A stretch of DNA of 6,248 bases from Clostridiales bacterium (GTDB taxonomy: Bacteria; Bacillota; Clostridia; Oscillospirales; QAMX01), in the NCBI GenBank assembly GCA_012841675.1, contig DUUG01000363.1, forward strand, positions 1 through 6,248, read 5' to 3'. Made by a program: the position numbers and the translations under genes. The notes below the pieces were generated by a model, which saw nothing but the letters and a program-made list of their open reading frames with translations, made no database searches and had not been told where the DNA came from. Of the stretch, positions 5,129 to 6,248 are shown piece after piece (position 1 is the first letter of the stretch; the number at the start of each line of letters is the position of its first letter).

Positions 5129-6106
5129 ATGGAGGATAAAAACGTAAAAATTCCAGGTCAGCTTTCCTTTGACAATCTGACCATGTATTCGGTTAAGGAT
5201 CGGATTAATTTGGTTCGTATTGATAACCTTTTCAATCTCGACGATCCGGTGGAACCTTTTGACCATCCCGATTTTTTAGAGCTCTGCGACCGCATTATTG
5301 CGGCGCGCAAAGCCGGCGCCCCGGTCATTATGTCCATCGGCGCCCATGTGATTAAAAATAATCTCTCCCGGTATCTGATTGCGTTAATGCGGGAGGGGTA
5401 TATCACCCACCTTTCCGGCAACGGCGCCTGCAGCATCCATGATTTTGAGCTTGCCTACAACGGAGGCACCTCGGAAGACGTGCCGACCGCCATTGAAGAC
5501 GGCTCCTTTGGCATGTGGGACGAAACCGGCGGCTGGATGAACACCGCTTTGTGCGAGGGCGCCGCGAGAGATCTTGGCTATGGCGAGTCGCTGGCCGTTT
5601 ACATCGACGAACACCCTGAACGCTTCCCCTATAAGGACGACTGCGTGCTGTATCAAGCATGGAAGCTGGGAATCCCTGCCACATACCACATCGCCCTCGG
5701 AACAGACATTATCCATCAGCATCCGTTGGTGGATTTCGGCGCCATCGGTAAGACCTCTGGCATTGATTTTCATAAAATGTGCTATTCTGTTGCCCATTTG
5801 GACAACGGCGTGTTCTTAAACTTCGGTTCGGGCGTGATTGGCCCTGAGGTGTTCTTGAAAGCGCTCTCTATTGCACGGAATCTGGGATATCCGACGTTTA
5901 AGATTACCACAGCCAACTTTGACCTTATTAATCTGGGCGATTACCGGTCTAAAATCGGCTATGAGGATCCTCATTATTACTATCGCCCCCGGAAAAACAT
6001 TGTCAACCGTCCCACAAGCCAAGGCGGCAAGGGCTGGCATTTCTGCGTTGACCACCGTATTTCTGTCCCCAACCTGTATAAAACATTGAAGACGAAAGAT
6101 CAGTAG
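5129..6106 (+). CDS. Deoxyhypusine synthase-like protein, function unknown
   Basis: A 325-residue soluble protein related to deoxyhypusine synthase (an NAD-dependent spermidine-using fold). It belongs to a bacterial branch usually left as hypothetical. Recognisable blocks are SIGAHVIKNNLS (69-80), ITHLSGNGACSIHDFE (92-107), GTSEDV (113-118) and EDGSFGMWDETG (123-134). Further blocks are IPATYHIALGTDIIHQHP (182-199), DFGAIG (202-207), FLNFGSGVIGPEVFLKAL (229-246), KITTANFD (258-265) and NRPTSQGGKGWHF (293-305). The glycine-rich blocks correspond to NAD-binding parts of true deoxyhypusine synthase. The region where the catalytic lysine (Ser-Trp-Gly-Lys segment) should lie instead reads HYYYRPRKNIVNRP, so enzyme activity on eIF5A is doubtful; bacteria also lack eIF5A proper. 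The frame is open from a TTG at 5066, but that TTG is the -35 box. The ATG at 5129, with AAAGGG ten bases upstream, is the likely start. It diverges from ychF and leads into the gene at 6149. Confidence 0.8.
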   Translation: MEDKNVKIPGQLSFDNLTMYSVKDRINLVRIDNLFNLDDPVEPFDHPDFLELCDRIIAARKAGAPVIMSIGAHVIKNNLSRYLIALMREGYITHLSGNGACSIHDFELAYNGGTSEDVPTAIEDGSFGMWDETGGWMNTALCEGAARDLGYGESLAVYIDEHPERFPYKDDCVLYQAWKLGIPATYHIALGTDIIHQHPLVDFGAIGKTSGIDFHKMCYSVAHLDNGVFLNFGSGVIGPEVFLKALSIARNLGYPTFKITTANFDLINLGDYRSKIGYEDPHYYYRPRKNIVNRPTSQGGKGWHFCVDHRISVPNLYKTLKTKDQ

Positions 6107-6116
6107 ATATATTTTT

Positions 6117-6132
6117 CCGCCCATTAGGGCGG
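6117..6132 (+). repeat. Intercistronic hairpin after the deoxyhypusine-synthase-like gene
   Basis: CCGCCC (6117-6122) and GGGCGG (6127-6132) form a perfect six-base GC stem closed by the loop ATTA. It lies between the stop codon at 6104-6106 and the ribosome binding site of the next gene. The T-run is on the 5' side of the stem, and nothing T-rich follows, so it is not a normal terminator. It probably leaves the downstream gene on the same transcript, perhaps acting as an RNA-stability or processing element. Confidence 0.5.
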
Positions 6133-6148
6133 CGAAAGAGAGGCACTT

Positions 6149-6248
6149 ATGGGATACACCAAAACTTTTACTCCCGATGATTTAAACAACCACTATTATA
6201 CGAAATATCCCGAGCTGCTGCCGCTGAAGGAAAAGATTGACGCAGCGG
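6149..6248 (+). CDS. N-terminal start of an unassigned gene, possibly SIS-domain sugar isomerase-like (partial)
   Basis: Only 33 codons and one extra base are visible before the right edge. AGAGAGG (6137-6143) lies five bases before the ATG at 6149, a good ribosome binding site. Translation begins MGYTKTFTPDDLNNHYYTK and continues YPELLPLKEKIDAA. The pattern YPxLxxxxxxIxxA recalls the N-terminal helix of bacterial phosphoheptose isomerases (GmhA-type SIS proteins), but the phosphosugar-binding motif GNGGSAAD would lie off the window, so this is a guess. It begins 42 bases after the deoxyhypusine-synthase-like gene on the same strand with no terminator between them. The two are probably one operon. 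Confidence 0.6.
   Translation, partial: MGYTKTFTPDDLNNHYYTKYPELLPLKEKIDAA

Noticed and set aside
5384..5797. Minus-strand reading frames opposite the deoxyhypusine-synthase-like gene
   Set aside because: They are antisense shadows of a gene with clear family motifs; no ribosome binding site or recognisable domain.

Overview
The window looks like chromosomal DNA of a Firmicutes bacterium, most likely a clostridial one of roughly balanced base composition. The grounds are the paired EcfA1/EcfA2 ATPase genes in the order usual for Firmicutes, strong AGGAGG-type ribosome binding sites, and clean sigma-A promoters. No mobile element, CRISPR array, tRNA or rRNA is visible. The genus cannot be named from the sequence alone.

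Layout, right to left on the minus strand. A promoter near 4943-4971 drives ychF (3745-4839). It is followed, with very tight spacing, by a DUF1624/HGSNAT-like membrane acyltransferase (3014-3742) and an unrecognised five-helix membrane protein (2460-3002, start corrected). After an 83-base gap comes a class I SAM methyltransferase (1528-2376). A terminator-like hairpin (1421-1451) closes this unit. A separate near-consensus promoter (1345-1373), with a perfect 12-bp palindrome inside its spacer, then drives ecfA1 (416-1267) and ecfA2 (412 to beyond the left edge). These encode the two ATPases of the ECF vitamin transporter module. EcfT and any S components must lie outside the window.

On the plus strand, diverging from ychF, a promoter (5066-5094) drives a 325-residue protein related to deoxyhypusine synthase (5129-6106). 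It is followed after 42 bases by the first 33 codons of another gene (6149 to the right edge). The N-terminal motif of that gene is reminiscent of SIS-domain phosphoheptose isomerases, but this is weak.

The most interesting element is the deoxyhypusine-synthase-like gene. It keeps the NAD-fold motifs of that family but shows no equivalent of the catalytic lysine segment, so it probably does something other than modify eIF5A. Second are the three uncharacterised genes behind ychF, and the ychF leader, which has a stem-loop followed by a perfect Shine-Dalgarno sequence with no normal start codon beside it.
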